Positions 54,253 through 63,420 of a stretch of DNA of 64,000 nt are shown here, one piece after another; position 1 is the stretch's first letter; each line of letters opens with the position of its first letter. The notes below the pieces were generated by a model that was given only the letters and a program-made list of their open reading frames with translations, made no database searches and was not told the origin of the DNA. Both the position numbers and the translations under genes were made by a program. Origin of the DNA: Desulfovibrio ferrophilus (GTDB taxonomy: Bacteria; Desulfobacterota; Desulfovibrionia; Desulfovibrionales; Desulfovibrionaceae); contig NZ_AP017378.1 in the NCBI RefSeq assembly GCF_003966735.1, positions 729,501-793,500 on the forward strand, in the 5' to 3' direction.

Positions 54253-54870
54253 TTATTCCGTAGTTTCTTCGGCGACCGGCTCGTCGGCAGCCTCTTCGCC
54301 ATCTTCCGAGGCTTCTTCGGCCTTGGCGGCAACACCAACAACGGCGAAGTTCTCGTCGAAGATAGCGGTGGCACCCTTGGGCATCTCGATGTCTTCAATG
54401 TTGATGTGATCGTTCACATCAAGTGCCGTGACATCCAGGGAAATTTCCTGAGGGATGTCGGAAGGCAGACATTCGATTTCAATGGAATCACGGAAGATGG
54501 TCAGCACACCGCCCTTGTCGATACCTTCGGGCTTGCCGGTGGTAACGATCTTGACCTGGATGCGCACGGTCTTCTTCATGTTAACGCCGTAGAAATCGAC
54601 GTGATCGATGCGGTTCTTATAAGGATGACGAATCATCTCCTTGATGATGACCGGAACGGGCTCTTCGCCTTCGATTTCCAAGGTCATCAGGTGGGAGGTG
54701 CCAACCTTCCTGAAAGCTTTTTCCAGGGGCAGCAGCGCCATCTTGACGGGGATGTTCGACTCCTTGGAGTAGAACACACCGGGGACGATGCCCTCGGCTC
54801 GAAGCTGGCGGTTGGGACCTTTACCCTTCTCATCACGCTTGGCTACTTTCAGGGTGACCTGTTCAGACAT
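54253..54870 (-). CDS. rplY: Ribosomal protein L25, CTC form
   Basis: 205 residues. An N-terminal L25 domain (KGKGPNRQLRAEGIVPGV near 14-31) binds 5S rRNA, and the C-terminal TL5/CTC domain (about 95-185) is the extended stress form. The last 20 or so residues are acidic. AGGAG lies upstream. It sits between prs and pth, a common order in proteobacteria. Confidence 0.96.
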   Translation of the reverse strand: MSEQVTLKVAKRDEKGKGPNRQLRAEGIVPGVFYSKESNIPVKMALLPLEKAFRKVGTSHLMTLEIEGEEPVPVIIKEMIRHPYKNRIDHVDFYGVNMKKTVRIQVKIVTTGKPEGIDKGGVLTIFRDSIEIECLPSDIPQEISLDVTALDVNDHINIEDIEMPKGATAIFDENFAVVGVAAKAEEASEDGEEAADEPVAEETTE

Positions 54871-54939
54871 TTCGTATTCTCCTGATTGGACTATTTTCCT
54901 GCCGTCTGGCCGCTTGGCCTTGGCGGGTGACTTTTCTAA

Positions 54940-55881
54940 TTATACGAACAACACGCTCACGGACGATTCCGTGTGGATGTTGTGAATAGCTTTGCCCAGA
55001 ATACTGGCCAGGGACAGCGACTTGAGCTTGGAACATTGTGCAGCTTTCTCGTTCACCGGGATCGAGTTGGTAACGACAATCTGTGAGTACTGAGAATTTT
55101 CGAGGCGCTCAACAGCAGGACCCGAGAGTACGGCGTGGGTCGCACAGGCGATGCAGTCCTTGGCGCCGTTTTCTTTCAGCACGTCGGCTGCGGCTACGAT
55201 GGTACCAGCGGTGTCAATCATATCATCAAGAACGATGGCTGTCTTGCCAGCAACATCGCCGATGACGTTCATTGCTTTGGCCTGGTTGGGCGCATCACGA
55301 CGTTTGTCGATAATGGCCAGACCGGCGCCCAAGCGCTTGGCGTAGGCTCGTGCACGTTCCACACCGCCGGCATCCGGGGAGACGATAACCAGATCGTCAT
55401 CGGTGGTGCGCAGGTGATCCAGCAGGACCGGAGCAGCGTAGAGGTTGTCCACGGGTAGGTTGAAGAAGCCCTGGATCTGCCCGGCGTGCAGGTCGACGGT
55501 GACCAGACGGTCAATGCCCGCAACGGTCAGGAAGTCGGCCACCAGCTTGGCGGTGATGGGCGCACGCGGAGCAACCTTGCGGTCCTGGCGTGCATAACCA
55601 TAATAAGGAACCACTGCGGTGACGCGTCCGACGCTGGCCCTTTTCAGGGCGTCCAGCACGATGCACATCTCCATCAGATGGAAATTTACCGGAGCGCAAG
55701 TAGGCTGTACCAAAAACACATCGGCTCCACGTACGTTGGAGCCGATTTCCACACGGATTTCACCGTCGGAAAAGGTGTCTGTCAGGCACTGCGTCAGTTC
55801 GCAACCCAGGTGGTCGCAGATCTCGCGGGCCAACTTGGGGTTGGCCGAGCCAGTCATGATCTTCAATTCGCCGATGGCCAT
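54940..55881 (-). CDS. prs: Ribose-phosphate pyrophosphokinase Prs
   Basis: 313 residues. PRPP synthetase motifs: [13 protein letters not shown] near 94, [12 protein letters not shown] near 127, and [19 protein letters not shown] near 167, plus the PRPP-binding [12 protein letters not shown]. It makes PRPP from ribose 5-phosphate and ATP. It lies directly downstream of tRNA-Gln and upstream of rplY on one transcript. The C-terminal end is slightly longer than usual. Confidence 0.97.
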   Translation of the reverse strand: MAIGELKIMTGSANPKLAREICDHLGCELTQCLTDTFSDGEIRVEIGSNVRGADVFLVQPTCAPVNFHLMEMCIVLDALKRASVGRVTAVVPYYGYARQDRKVAPRAPITAKLVADFLTVAGIDRLVTVDLHAGQIQGFFNLPVDNLYAAPVLLDHLRTTDDDLVIVSPDAGGVERARAYAKRLGAGLAIIDKRRDAPNQAKAMNVIGDVAGKTAIVLDDMIDTAGTIVAAADVLKENGAKDCIACATHAVLSGPAVERLENSQYSQIVVTNSIPVNEKAAQCSKLKSLSLASILGKAIHNIHTESSVSVLFV

Positions 55882-55903
55882 CGTGCTTTTTCCTCAAAAT
55901 ATA

Positions 55904-55980
55904 TGGCTGGGGTGGGAGGACTCGAACCCCCGAATGACGGGACCAAAACCCGTTGCCTTACCGGACTTGGCTACACCCCA
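55904..55980 (-). tRNA. tRNA-Gln (anticodon TTG)
   Basis: Read on the minus strand it starts TGGGGTG and ends CACCCCA-G-CCA, giving a seven-base acceptor stem and an encoded CCA. The anticodon stem CGGGT-TTTGGTC-CCG places TTG in the loop. The TPsiC arm contains GGTTCGAGTCC. It sits between ispE and prs, and is probably cut from their common transcript. Confidence 0.95.
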
Positions 55981-55984
55981 GCAA

Positions 55985-56872
55985 TTACAAACAGTGCAGG
56001 TGTGCGGGGATGCCCTGCTTTTTAAACTCAATGCGAGCTGCCTCAGCAATCCTCGAATCACGAAAAAGGCCGAGGAGGCTAGCCCCGCTACCACTCAAAA
56101 CCGCTCCACATGCCCCTTGGGCGAGAAGTTTTTCCTTGTATCGCAATAATTTGTGATGTTTCGGGAAAACAACGTCTTCAAAGCTGTTGTGAAGTAGGAT
56201 TCGAGAGCGAGGGGAGTTTTTAAACTCAGTTTGGGCGCATGTCAAGAAACCAAGCGTGTTTTCGACGCGGTGGGGGCGTTTTGTTTTTAATTTGTCCCAT
56301 GCGTGGTAGGCCCAGGCACTGGAAACGTGCATAGGAGGGCATATTAATACGAGGCTTAACCCCTGCAAATCAACATTTACGGGATGCAGCTCTTCGCCGA
56401 TGCCTTCTGCCCAAGCCGGGCCATCCAGCAGGAAGAACGGCACATCCGCTCCGATGGAGGCGGCCAGCTCGTTCAGTTGGTCCGGTGGTAACGCCTTGTC
56501 ACCCGCACGGGTATTCAATTCCCGCAGAACTGCTGCCGCGTCGGCACTGCCGCCGCCAAGTCCGGCTCCCATGGGAATCCCCTTGTCCAGCTTCACCGAC
56601 AGACCAGGGGCAAACCCCGTCTGTTCGGTGAACACCTTCCAGGCTTTGGCAATGGTGTTGGAGTCGGATTCCAGCTCAGGGTCACCAGCAGAGAGCGTGA
56701 ACTCCCCGCCTTGTTTACCAAAGGTGAGAGTCAGGGTGTCGTGGGGAGTCGGTAAGGGGTAGAACAGGGTTTTCAGGGTGTGGTAGCCGTTGTCCAGGCG
56801 TCCTGTGATCTCAAGGTACAGATTGACCTTGCAACCTGCGCGAAGAGTGATTGTATCCGGGGATGTGTTCAT
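55985..56872 (-). CDS. ispE: 4-diphosphocytidyl-2-C-methyl-D-erythritol kinase IspE
   Basis: 295 residues from the ATG at 56872 (an alternative at 56893 adds seven residues and has no better ribosome site). GHMP kinase motifs: ITLRAGCKVNLYLEI with Lys near 16, PMGAGLGGGSADAAAVLR near 102 and GAVLSGSGASLLGLF near 265. It phosphorylates an intermediate of the non-mevalonate isoprenoid pathway. It is four bases from tRNA-Gln. Confidence 0.93.
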   Translation of the reverse strand: MNTSPDTITLRAGCKVNLYLEITGRLDNGYHTLKTLFYPLPTPHDTLTLTFGKQGGEFTLSAGDPELESDSNTIAKAWKVFTEQTGFAPGLSVKLDKGIPMGAGLGGGSADAAAVLRELNTRAGDKALPPDQLNELAASIGADVPFFLLDGPAWAEGIGEELHPVNVDLQGLSLVLICPPMHVSSAWAYHAWDKLKTKRPHRVENTLGFLTCAQTEFKNSPRSRILLHNSFEDVVFPKHHKLLRYKEKLLAQGACGAVLSGSGASLLGLFRDSRIAEAARIEFKKQGIPAHLHCL

Positions 56873-56911
56873 GGCCACGCAAACCTGCCGCATAACGTTT
56901 GCTCGTGCAAG

Positions 56912-56940
56912 AAAAAGCAGGGGGGCCTGATGGCCCCCTG
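56912..56940 (-). terminator. Rho-independent terminator after degP
   Basis: CAGGGGGCC pairs with GGCCCCCTG (56918-56927 with 56932-56940) around a four-base loop, with CTTTTTC after it on the minus strand. Confidence 0.9.
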
Positions 56941-56960
56941 AAGTTGTTTTAATGAGATCC

Positions 56961-58388
56961 CTAGTCCTTGGGCAGCGAGATGGTCCTGAAGACGCTTTGG
57001 CCCTGACGCTGGATGAGCAGCAGCAGGACGCCCTTGTCCTTGGCGTCGCCCTCGATGATCTCTTTCAGATCCTTGGGGGTCAGCACTCGGGTCTGGTTAG
57101 CCTGGGTGATGACATCGCCGGGCCGGACTTCGCTTTCCTGAGCCAGGGAGCCTGCGGCAACCTCGGTGACGATGAGTCCCTTGGCTTCTGCAAGGCCCAT
57201 GGCAGTGGCTTCCTCGCTGGTGACGGGGCGAACCACCATGCCCAGGAATGCATCTGATTGCTGGTCCTCAGGCTGTTGATTTTTGCCCTGCGAGAGCATC
57301 TTGGTGTCGCGCTCGCCCAGAGTGGCGCTGATTTTCTTTTTGCGACTATTGCGCCATATTGTGAGGTCGATTTTCTTGCCCGGGGTGAAGGAGGCAATCG
57401 TGCGCAGCAGGTCGCTGGAGTCCTTTACTTCCTTGCCTTCGATACCGATGATGACATCTCCGGCCTTGATGCCTGCCTTCTGGGCGGGCTGGTCCGGGAT
57501 GACGGAGGCAATGAGTGCGCCGTAGGCTTTGGGCAGTCCCAGAGCCTTGGCCGTGTTTTCGTCAACGGCCTGGATGGTCACGCCGAGCCAGCCGCGCGAG
57601 ACCTTCTGGTTGTCGCGAAGCTGAGCGATGACCTTCTTGGCCATGGTCGCCGGGATGGCAAAGCCGATGCCCTGGCCTGAGGCAATGATGGCGGTATTGA
57701 TACCGATGACTTCACCGTCGAGGTTCAGGAGCGGCCCGCCAGAGTTGCCGGGGTTGATGGAGGCGTCCGTCTGAATAAAGTCGTCAAAGGGGCCGGAGCC
57801 GATGATGCGGCCCTTGGCACTGATGATGCCTGCTGTGACGGAATGATCCAGCCCGAAGGGGTTGCCGATGGCCATGACCCATTGGCCTACCTTGACCTTG
57901 TCGGAGTCACCGAACTTCAGGGTGGGGAAGTTGCGCTTGGTGTTGATCTTAAGCAGCGCCAGATCTGTTTCTGGGTCGCGCCCGATCAACTCGGCGTCAT
58001 AGGATTCCTCCTCGCCTTGGAGTTTGACCTTGATTTCGTCGGCTTCGGCGATGACATGGTTATTGGTCACCACATAACCGTCGGACGAGATGATGAAGCC
58101 GGAACCCAAGGAGCGCTCCTTGCGTGGCTTGGCATCGGGGGCGTTCTTGAAGTGTTTTTCGAACTGGTCGAAGAACTCGTCGAATGGAGTGCCACGCCTG
58201 CGGAACTTGAAGAAGTCCTTCATCTGGTCGGTTTGTTTGACCAGCTTGACCGTATGGATATTGACGACAGCGTTGCCGGCCTTGGCAGCGAGTTCTGTGA
58301 ACTCGGGCAAGGCTGCAGAGGCGATTGCCGGGGCGCTGATGGCCAACATGATAAACAGAGCCAGTAGATTCGTGAGTCGTTTGTGCAA
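56961..58388 (-). CDS. degP: Periplasmic serine protease DegP/HtrA (Do family)
   Basis: 475 residues from TTG at 58388, with GGGAGG eight bases upstream; the signal peptide LTNLLALFIMLAISAPAIASA begins there. A frame from 58421 starts at TTG without a ribosome site. The protease domain has the triad His (TNNHVIAEAD), Asp (DPETDLALLKI) and Ser (NPGNSGGPLLN). Two PDZ domains follow (about 265-355 and 375-465). It degrades misfolded periplasmic proteins. It is monocistronic. The TTG start is unusual but fits the ribosome site. Confidence 0.93.
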   Translation of the reverse strand: MHKRLTNLLALFIMLAISAPAIASAALPEFTELAAKAGNAVVNIHTVKLVKQTDQMKDFFKFRRRGTPFDEFFDQFEKHFKNAPDAKPRKERSLGSGFIISSDGYVVTNNHVIAEADEIKVKLQGEEESYDAELIGRDPETDLALLKINTKRNFPTLKFGDSDKVKVGQWVMAIGNPFGLDHSVTAGIISAKGRIIGSGPFDDFIQTDASINPGNSGGPLLNLDGEVIGINTAIIASGQGIGFAIPATMAKKVIAQLRDNQKVSRGWLGVTIQAVDENTAKALGLPKAYGALIASVIPDQPAQKAGIKAGDVIIGIEGKEVKDSSDLLRTIASFTPGKKIDLTIWRNSRKKKISATLGERDTKMLSQGKNQQPEDQQSDAFLGMVVRPVTSEEATAMGLAEAKGLIVTEVAAGSLAQESEVRPGDVITQANQTRVLTPKDLKEIIEGDAKDKGVLLLLIQRQGQSVFRTISLPKD

Positions 58389-58687
58389 TTGTATGTCCTC
58401 CCTATGGGGTTCCGTCTGCAAGGGGCACGGTTAACGGAATTTGAAGCCGCTTGAGACATCCATCAGTATAAAGCATCCGGAAATTGTGTAAACCTGTTGT
58501 GTCGATATTTTCACATATTTTTTGGGTAATTGTAACGGCCTGATTGGGTTCGATAGGTTGCTGTGCTGATGCGCGGAAACCTGCCCGGGCAGAAAGCGGT
58601 TGCAATTTCAGGGGCGCTCGGCTAGATAATCCGCCTCTCGGGACTGGCTGCCGGCACCAAGTTGGTCTATCATCCCGGGAACCAAGC
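58389..58687. other. Divergent intergenic region between degP and tRNA-Arg
   Basis: About 300 bases. It contains the degP upstream region and, near its right end, a sigma70-type promoter for tRNA-Arg. No gene is seen. Confidence 0.6.
58600..58628 (+). promoter_or_regulatory. Sigma70-type promoter for tRNA-Arg
   Basis: TTGCAA (58600-58605), 17-base spacer, TAGATA (58623-58628) followed by AT. The predicted start is about 50 bases before the tRNA. Found by inspection. Confidence 0.6.
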
Positions 58688-58764
58688 GCGCCTGTAGCTC
58701 AGCTGGATAGAGCATCTGCCTCCTAAGCAGAGGGCCACAGGTTCGATTCCTGTCAGGCGCACCA
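58688..58764 (+). tRNA. tRNA-Arg (anticodon CCT)
   Basis: Acceptor arms GCGCCTG and CAGGCGC pair fully, followed by discriminator A and encoded CCA. The anticodon stem CTGC/GCAG frames the loop CTCCTAA with CCT in the centre; the TPsiC loop contains GGTTCGATTCC. It is followed by a strong terminator. Confidence 0.96.
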
Positions 58765-58774
58765 TGATTGTAAG

Positions 58775-58802
58775 GGGCCAGCACGAAAGTGCTGGCCCTT
58801 TT
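58775..58802 (+). terminator. Terminator after tRNA-Arg
   Basis: Perfect 10-bp stem GGGCCAGCAC/GTGCTGGCCC (58775-58784 with 58789-58798) with loop GAAA, followed by TTTT. Confidence 0.93.
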
Positions 58803-58983
58803 CTTATACCACAACTCACGGGCAAGGGGCTCTTCAAGATTGAAGGCTTGGCATGAGATGATCGAGAATAAAACGACGAGTAGTGGGTATTAATTGTTAT
58901 CATAGTAGTTCCTTAGCGTAATTGACATGCGGTTGTCTTTGCTCGTAGCAACGCAGCATTAACCCCAGATGGAGATGAGATAG

Positions 58984-59388
58984 ATGAAAGAATGCATGCT
59001 GTTTATCAAGGATTGGGAGACTGACCCCAATGAGGTTAAATCTGTTTTTGAGCACTTCAAGACTGTTCTGGAATCCTTTGAAGGCGCAGATGTTTCTTTC
59101 AACGCACGCCCGAACGTGAGCTATTCCCTGCGGGGTGCCTGCCCGGAACACGAGCGCGATCTGTTCGTGATGGTCGATGTGGTGGATGATGATCCTGCCG
59201 AGCGTTGGCTGTCGGTCTGTTTTTATGATGATCAGATCACCGATGCCGACGACATCGGTGATTGGGTTCCCGAGGGGTTGAATGGTTCCGATGCCCGCTG
59301 TTTTGATGTCTCTACGTCCGATAAGGATTTGGTTGCATACACCGAGGCCAGAATTCGCGAGGCTTGGCAAGCTGCAAGAGGAGCATAG
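58984..59388 (+). CDS. Conserved hypothetical, Desulfovibrio type
   Basis: 134 residues, acidic and soluble, no domain recognised. The pattern MKECMLFIKDWETDPNEVKS at the start and LRGACPEHERDLFVMVDVVDD near 50 shows a mixed alpha/beta protein. GGAGATGAG lies upstream of the ATG with longish spacing. It is monocistronic and closed by a terminator at 59414. Confidence 0.75.
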   Translation: MKECMLFIKDWETDPNEVKSVFEHFKTVLESFEGADVSFNARPNVSYSLRGACPEHERDLFVMVDVVDDDPAERWLSVCFYDDQITDADDIGDWVPEGLNGSDARCFDVSTSDKDLVAYTEARIREAWQAARGA

Positions 59389-59413
59389 CCGAACGGTATC
59401 TCTTGGTGTGCTG

Positions 59414-59446
59414 AAAAGCCCTGGTCCATTGATCAGGGCTTTTTGT
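59414..59446 (+). terminator. Rho-independent terminator
   Basis: AAAAGCCCTGGTC pairs with GATCAGGGCTTTT (59414-59426 with 59431-59443, one mismatch) around CATT, within a T-rich end. Confidence 0.88.
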
Positions 59447-59562
59447 TTTATGCCGTTAGGGTTTTCCGTTGCGTGATATTCGACATGCAAGTGGTATTGA
59501 CTGGTGGTTCTTCCCCCCATCTATTGCTATACTGAGTGCTAACCGTTTTGGAGGTACCTCCC

Positions 59563-60339
59563 ATGCAGCGATCTAATACACTTACAATACTGATCCTTGT
59601 GGCGATAGTGATTGGCCTGTCACCCGTTGCCGCCCGTGGCGGCTGGCTGGATACGGTCAAGGAAGTCGCGCCCGTGATTATTGACGATGGCGGTAGCAAG
59701 ACAGGCACAAGCGCAACCTCTGCCCTGAGTTCCGACGAGGTCATTTCCGGCCTGAAGCAGGCGCTCAATGTGGCCGTGGACAAGGCCACGTCGTCTCTGG
59801 GCAGTCCCGGTGGATATCTGGATAATCTGGATGTACGCATTCCCATGCCATCCTCCCTGACTCGCGCCGAGCAAATGGCCCGTGGGCTTGGGCAGGACAA
59901 GTTGGCCGACGAATTCATCACTTCCATGAACCGTGCTGCGGAACAGGCAGCGCCCGAGACCGTCTCCATCTTCAGCAATGCCATCCGTAAGATGAGTTTT
60001 GCCGATGCCCGGGCCATTCTGAATGGGCCGGACGATGCCGCCACCAAGTATTTCGAGCGCACCAGCTCCGCGGCGCTTATCAAGCGCATCCGGCCCATCG
60101 TTGAAAAGGCCACCGATTCCGTGGGAGTGACCAGCAAGTACAAGAGTTTCATGGGCGGGGTCTCGACCCTTGGTGCAGTGACTGGAATGCAGGTGGATGA
60201 TCTGGATGGCTATGTCACGGACAAGGCGACTGAAGGTCTGTTCCTGATGATGGCTCGCGAGGAAAAGATGATTCGGGACAACCCCGTGGCCCGAACCACC
60301 GATTTGCTGCGCAAAGTTTTCGGGTCTGTGGGTAAGTAG
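59563..60339 (+). CDS. DUF4197 family exported protein
   Basis: 258 residues. A signal peptide (about 1-26, ending VAARG) is followed by the DUF4197 domain with LSSDEVISGLKQALNVAVDKA near 55-75, and DAARAILNGPDDAATKYFE-like motifs near 150. Function of the family is unknown; it is exported to the periplasm. GGAGG lies eight bases before the ATG, inside a perfect palindrome GGAGGTACCTCC that could hide it. The gene is monocistronic. Confidence 0.88.
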   Translation: MQRSNTLTILILVAIVIGLSPVAARGGWLDTVKEVAPVIIDDGGSKTGTSATSALSSDEVISGLKQALNVAVDKATSSLGSPGGYLDNLDVRIPMPSSLTRAEQMARGLGQDKLADEFITSMNRAAEQAAPETVSIFSNAIRKMSFADARAILNGPDDAATKYFERTSSAALIKRIRPIVEKATDSVGVTSKYKSFMGGVSTLGAVTGMQVDDLDGYVTDKATEGLFLMMAREEKMIRDNPVARTTDLLRKVFGSVGK

Positions 60340-60416
60340 ATCGGAGGGCGTTCACTGGCTGTTCTGATTGTTTGCGCCCTTGTCGTGGGCTATGGAGAGG
60401 CTGATCATTGAATGCA

Positions 60417-60454
60417 ACAAAGCCCCCGGTATCGATCTGATCCGGGGGCTTTGT
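60417..60454. terminator. Bidirectional terminator between convergent genes
   Basis: ACAAAGCCCCCGG pairs with CCGGGGGCTTTGT (60417-60429 with 60442-60454), 13 perfect pairs with a 12-base loop. It serves the DUF4197 gene and the DUF1566 gene. Confidence 0.9.
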
Positions 60455-60456
60455 CG

Positions 60457-61980
60457 TTATTGCATGCCGCCTCGTCGCCCATTGGCTGGTGCGCAGACCA
60501 GTTGATCTTGGGGAGCAATGCACAGGCCCTCCATTGTCCCACGCGGAGTGTTGAAACTACACTGATCTCCTTTGGATTTATTCTCACAGGCTGTGAACGC
60601 CTCGCGCGGTGGCCCTTGGCGGCCCTGTTTGCCCATGCCACGGTGACCTTGTTGACCCATCCCGGAGGAGCCCTGATTCATCCTTTGGCCATCACTGGGA
60701 GGGCTTTGTCTGGGGTGCGTGCCCGTGCTTATGGCACCGGTGGGGATGGAAGATGTGCCGTCCCACGGCGGGAGTGCGGACAGTGCCTTGGGCACGTAGG
60801 CTGCGGTCTGTCCGCCCCTGACGCAGCGGACGAAGTTGTAGATTCGTCGGTCATCCCCTTGGGGCCCCTGGCCCTGTGGATAGGCTGCGGGATCGCCGGA
60901 TTTTGGATCACTGCGCTGCGCACCTGCTCCATGGACATCCATGAAAGTCTTTTGGGCGGAGCCGCGTTTGTTCATATATCCCATGGCTCGGCCGAAGGCG
61001 ATATACACGGCGGCGTCGCCATTGTGTGGGCCATCCAGATGAGTGGTGCTGGTCCAGTAGTAGGATTCGATTTTGCTCACTGAAAATGCGGGATCAATGG
61101 CCGCCGACTTCGTGGCTGTGGGGCTGCGGCTATAATCCACGATACTTTGCAGTTCCTTGGCGTTGGGCAGTCGCCAGTCGCTTTTGCCACCGAGGTTCAG
61201 GGCTTCACAGTAGTTGAGAGCATCCTGCCAGTTCAGCGTCTTGCCACTATCCTCCTGCTGCCAGACAAGGGACGTCGCCCGATCCGTGACGGTTCCGTTG
61301 CCATTGGCTTTGAAATCATTGCTGCCGTAAGTGCGGTTGCCACGCACATAGCGCATAAAGCGGAGGCCTCTTTGGTCGCGAGTGGCGGTAGGATAGCCCT
61401 TGATGCGTCCGTCTGCGAAGTTGACGCCAAAGGCTGTGGGCTGGTCTTTCATGGTCGTGCCCTGGTATCTGGTGGCGGACCAGTCTTGGCAGTCAATATT
61501 ACGCGCTCCAGTGCGGGTGTCACCGTACTGGAAATCGAAATATCGGGTGTCCAGATAAGGGATCGATTTTGCGGAGAACCTTTGAACTCTGCCTCGAAAG
61601 TCGATGAGGGAATAGAGTTCCTTGATGGTGGGGGCGCGCCAGTCGTTGTATCCTCCCACTCGACAATTTTGGGCACCGCGCATGGCTTGTTTCCAGCTCA
61701 TTTTGTCACCGCGTTCCTTGACCCACATCAGGCCCGTGTTCAGATCGCTGACGGTCCCGTCGCCATTGTCGCGGTAGGCTGGGGCATTGCCCGTGAACTG
61801 GGCGTCCTGACCACTGAAAGTCCTGCCTGTCTTGGGGCAGAGAATCTGGCGCGTGTCGCTGTAGCAGGTCTGTTGCCCGGTATCCACTATGGGGTAGGGC
61901 AGTTGCCCGGCAATGGCAGTGCCTTCCAGGATGATTAGCGCCATAAGGCAACTGAAAACGAGAGGCAGGTGGCGGCTCAT
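60457..61980 (-). CDS. Exported protein with two DUF1566 domains
   Basis: 507 residues from the ATG preceded by GAGGAG; the long upstream frame is discounted for lack of a ribosome site. A signal peptide (about 1-25) is followed by two DUF1566 domains: DNGDGTVSDLNTGLMWVK near 72 and GNGTVTDRATSLVWQQ near 226, each with WRAPTIKEL or WRLPNAKEL. The C-terminal part (about 400-507) is Gly/Gln/Arg-rich with a GMGQQGHRGMGKQG stretch and ends with a Cys-containing segment. DUF1566 is related to FGE/Lcl-like surface domains. Function is unknown; a secreted or surface role is likely. Confidence 0.85.
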   Translation of the reverse strand: MSRHLPLVFSCLMALIILEGTAIAGQLPYPIVDTGQQTCYSDTRQILCPKTGRTFSGQDAQFTGNAPAYRDNGDGTVSDLNTGLMWVKERGDKMSWKQAMRGAQNCRVGGYNDWRAPTIKELYSLIDFRGRVQRFSAKSIPYLDTRYFDFQYGDTRTGARNIDCQDWSATRYQGTTMKDQPTAFGVNFADGRIKGYPTATRDQRGLRFMRYVRGNRTYGSNDFKANGNGTVTDRATSLVWQQEDSGKTLNWQDALNYCEALNLGGKSDWRLPNAKELQSIVDYSRSPTATKSAAIDPAFSVSKIESYYWTSTTHLDGPHNGDAAVYIAFGRAMGYMNKRGSAQKTFMDVHGAGAQRSDPKSGDPAAYPQGQGPQGDDRRIYNFVRCVRGGQTAAYVPKALSALPPWDGTSSIPTGAISTGTHPRQSPPSDGQRMNQGSSGMGQQGHRGMGKQGRQGPPREAFTACENKSKGDQCSFNTPRGTMEGLCIAPQDQLVCAPANGRRGGMQ

Positions 61981-62371
61981 AGAGGCTCCTCTGGGTGCTT
62001 TGGCGTATTTGGGGCGCTGGACGCGCTTTGCAGTATATCTCTGGATAGTAGTCAGGAACACTCCCTTCTTTGAAACTAACGCATGACGCGTCCAAACCCT
62101 GCGCATAAAAAAATCCCAGCAGCTGAAATCACGGAGATTACGGTGTGATCTGTGGCGTTGCGGGAAGGGCGGTGAGCACCATCGCAGAGTTGGGAGACCC
62201 GCGGCTTCCGGGCACCATGTCCGCGAAGTGGAAGACAGATTTATCAAAGGGGAATGGGGAAGGCAGCGAAAAAAGAGAAAGGTCCATGACGACCGCCGCC
62301 ATGGACCCTTCTCGTACGTCAGTTGCGCGTTCATTCGTGGAGGAGAACGAAGCGCGCGTGTGAATCAATAT
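61981..62371. other. Intergenic region between tdh and the DUF1566 gene
   Basis: 391 bases. It holds the tdh terminator (62268-62307) and the upstream region of the DUF1566 gene. A short frame on the minus strand within it has no ribosome site and is not called. Nothing else is evident. Confidence 0.55.
62268..62307 (-). terminator. Rho-independent terminator after tdh
   Basis: GGTCCATG pairs with CATGGACC (62281-62288 with 62300-62307) around an 11-base loop, then TTTCTCTTTTTT on the minus strand. Confidence 0.85.
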
Positions 62372-63406
<1,035 letters not shown>

Positions 63407-63420
63407 GGCTGTGGCCTCCA

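Noticed and set aside
58608-58814. Short frame on the minus strand across tRNA-Arg
   Set aside because: It overlaps a complete tRNA and its terminator.
62138-62368. 76-codon frame on the minus strand after tdh
   Set aside because: No ribosome site, it covers the tdh terminator and has no family match by eye.
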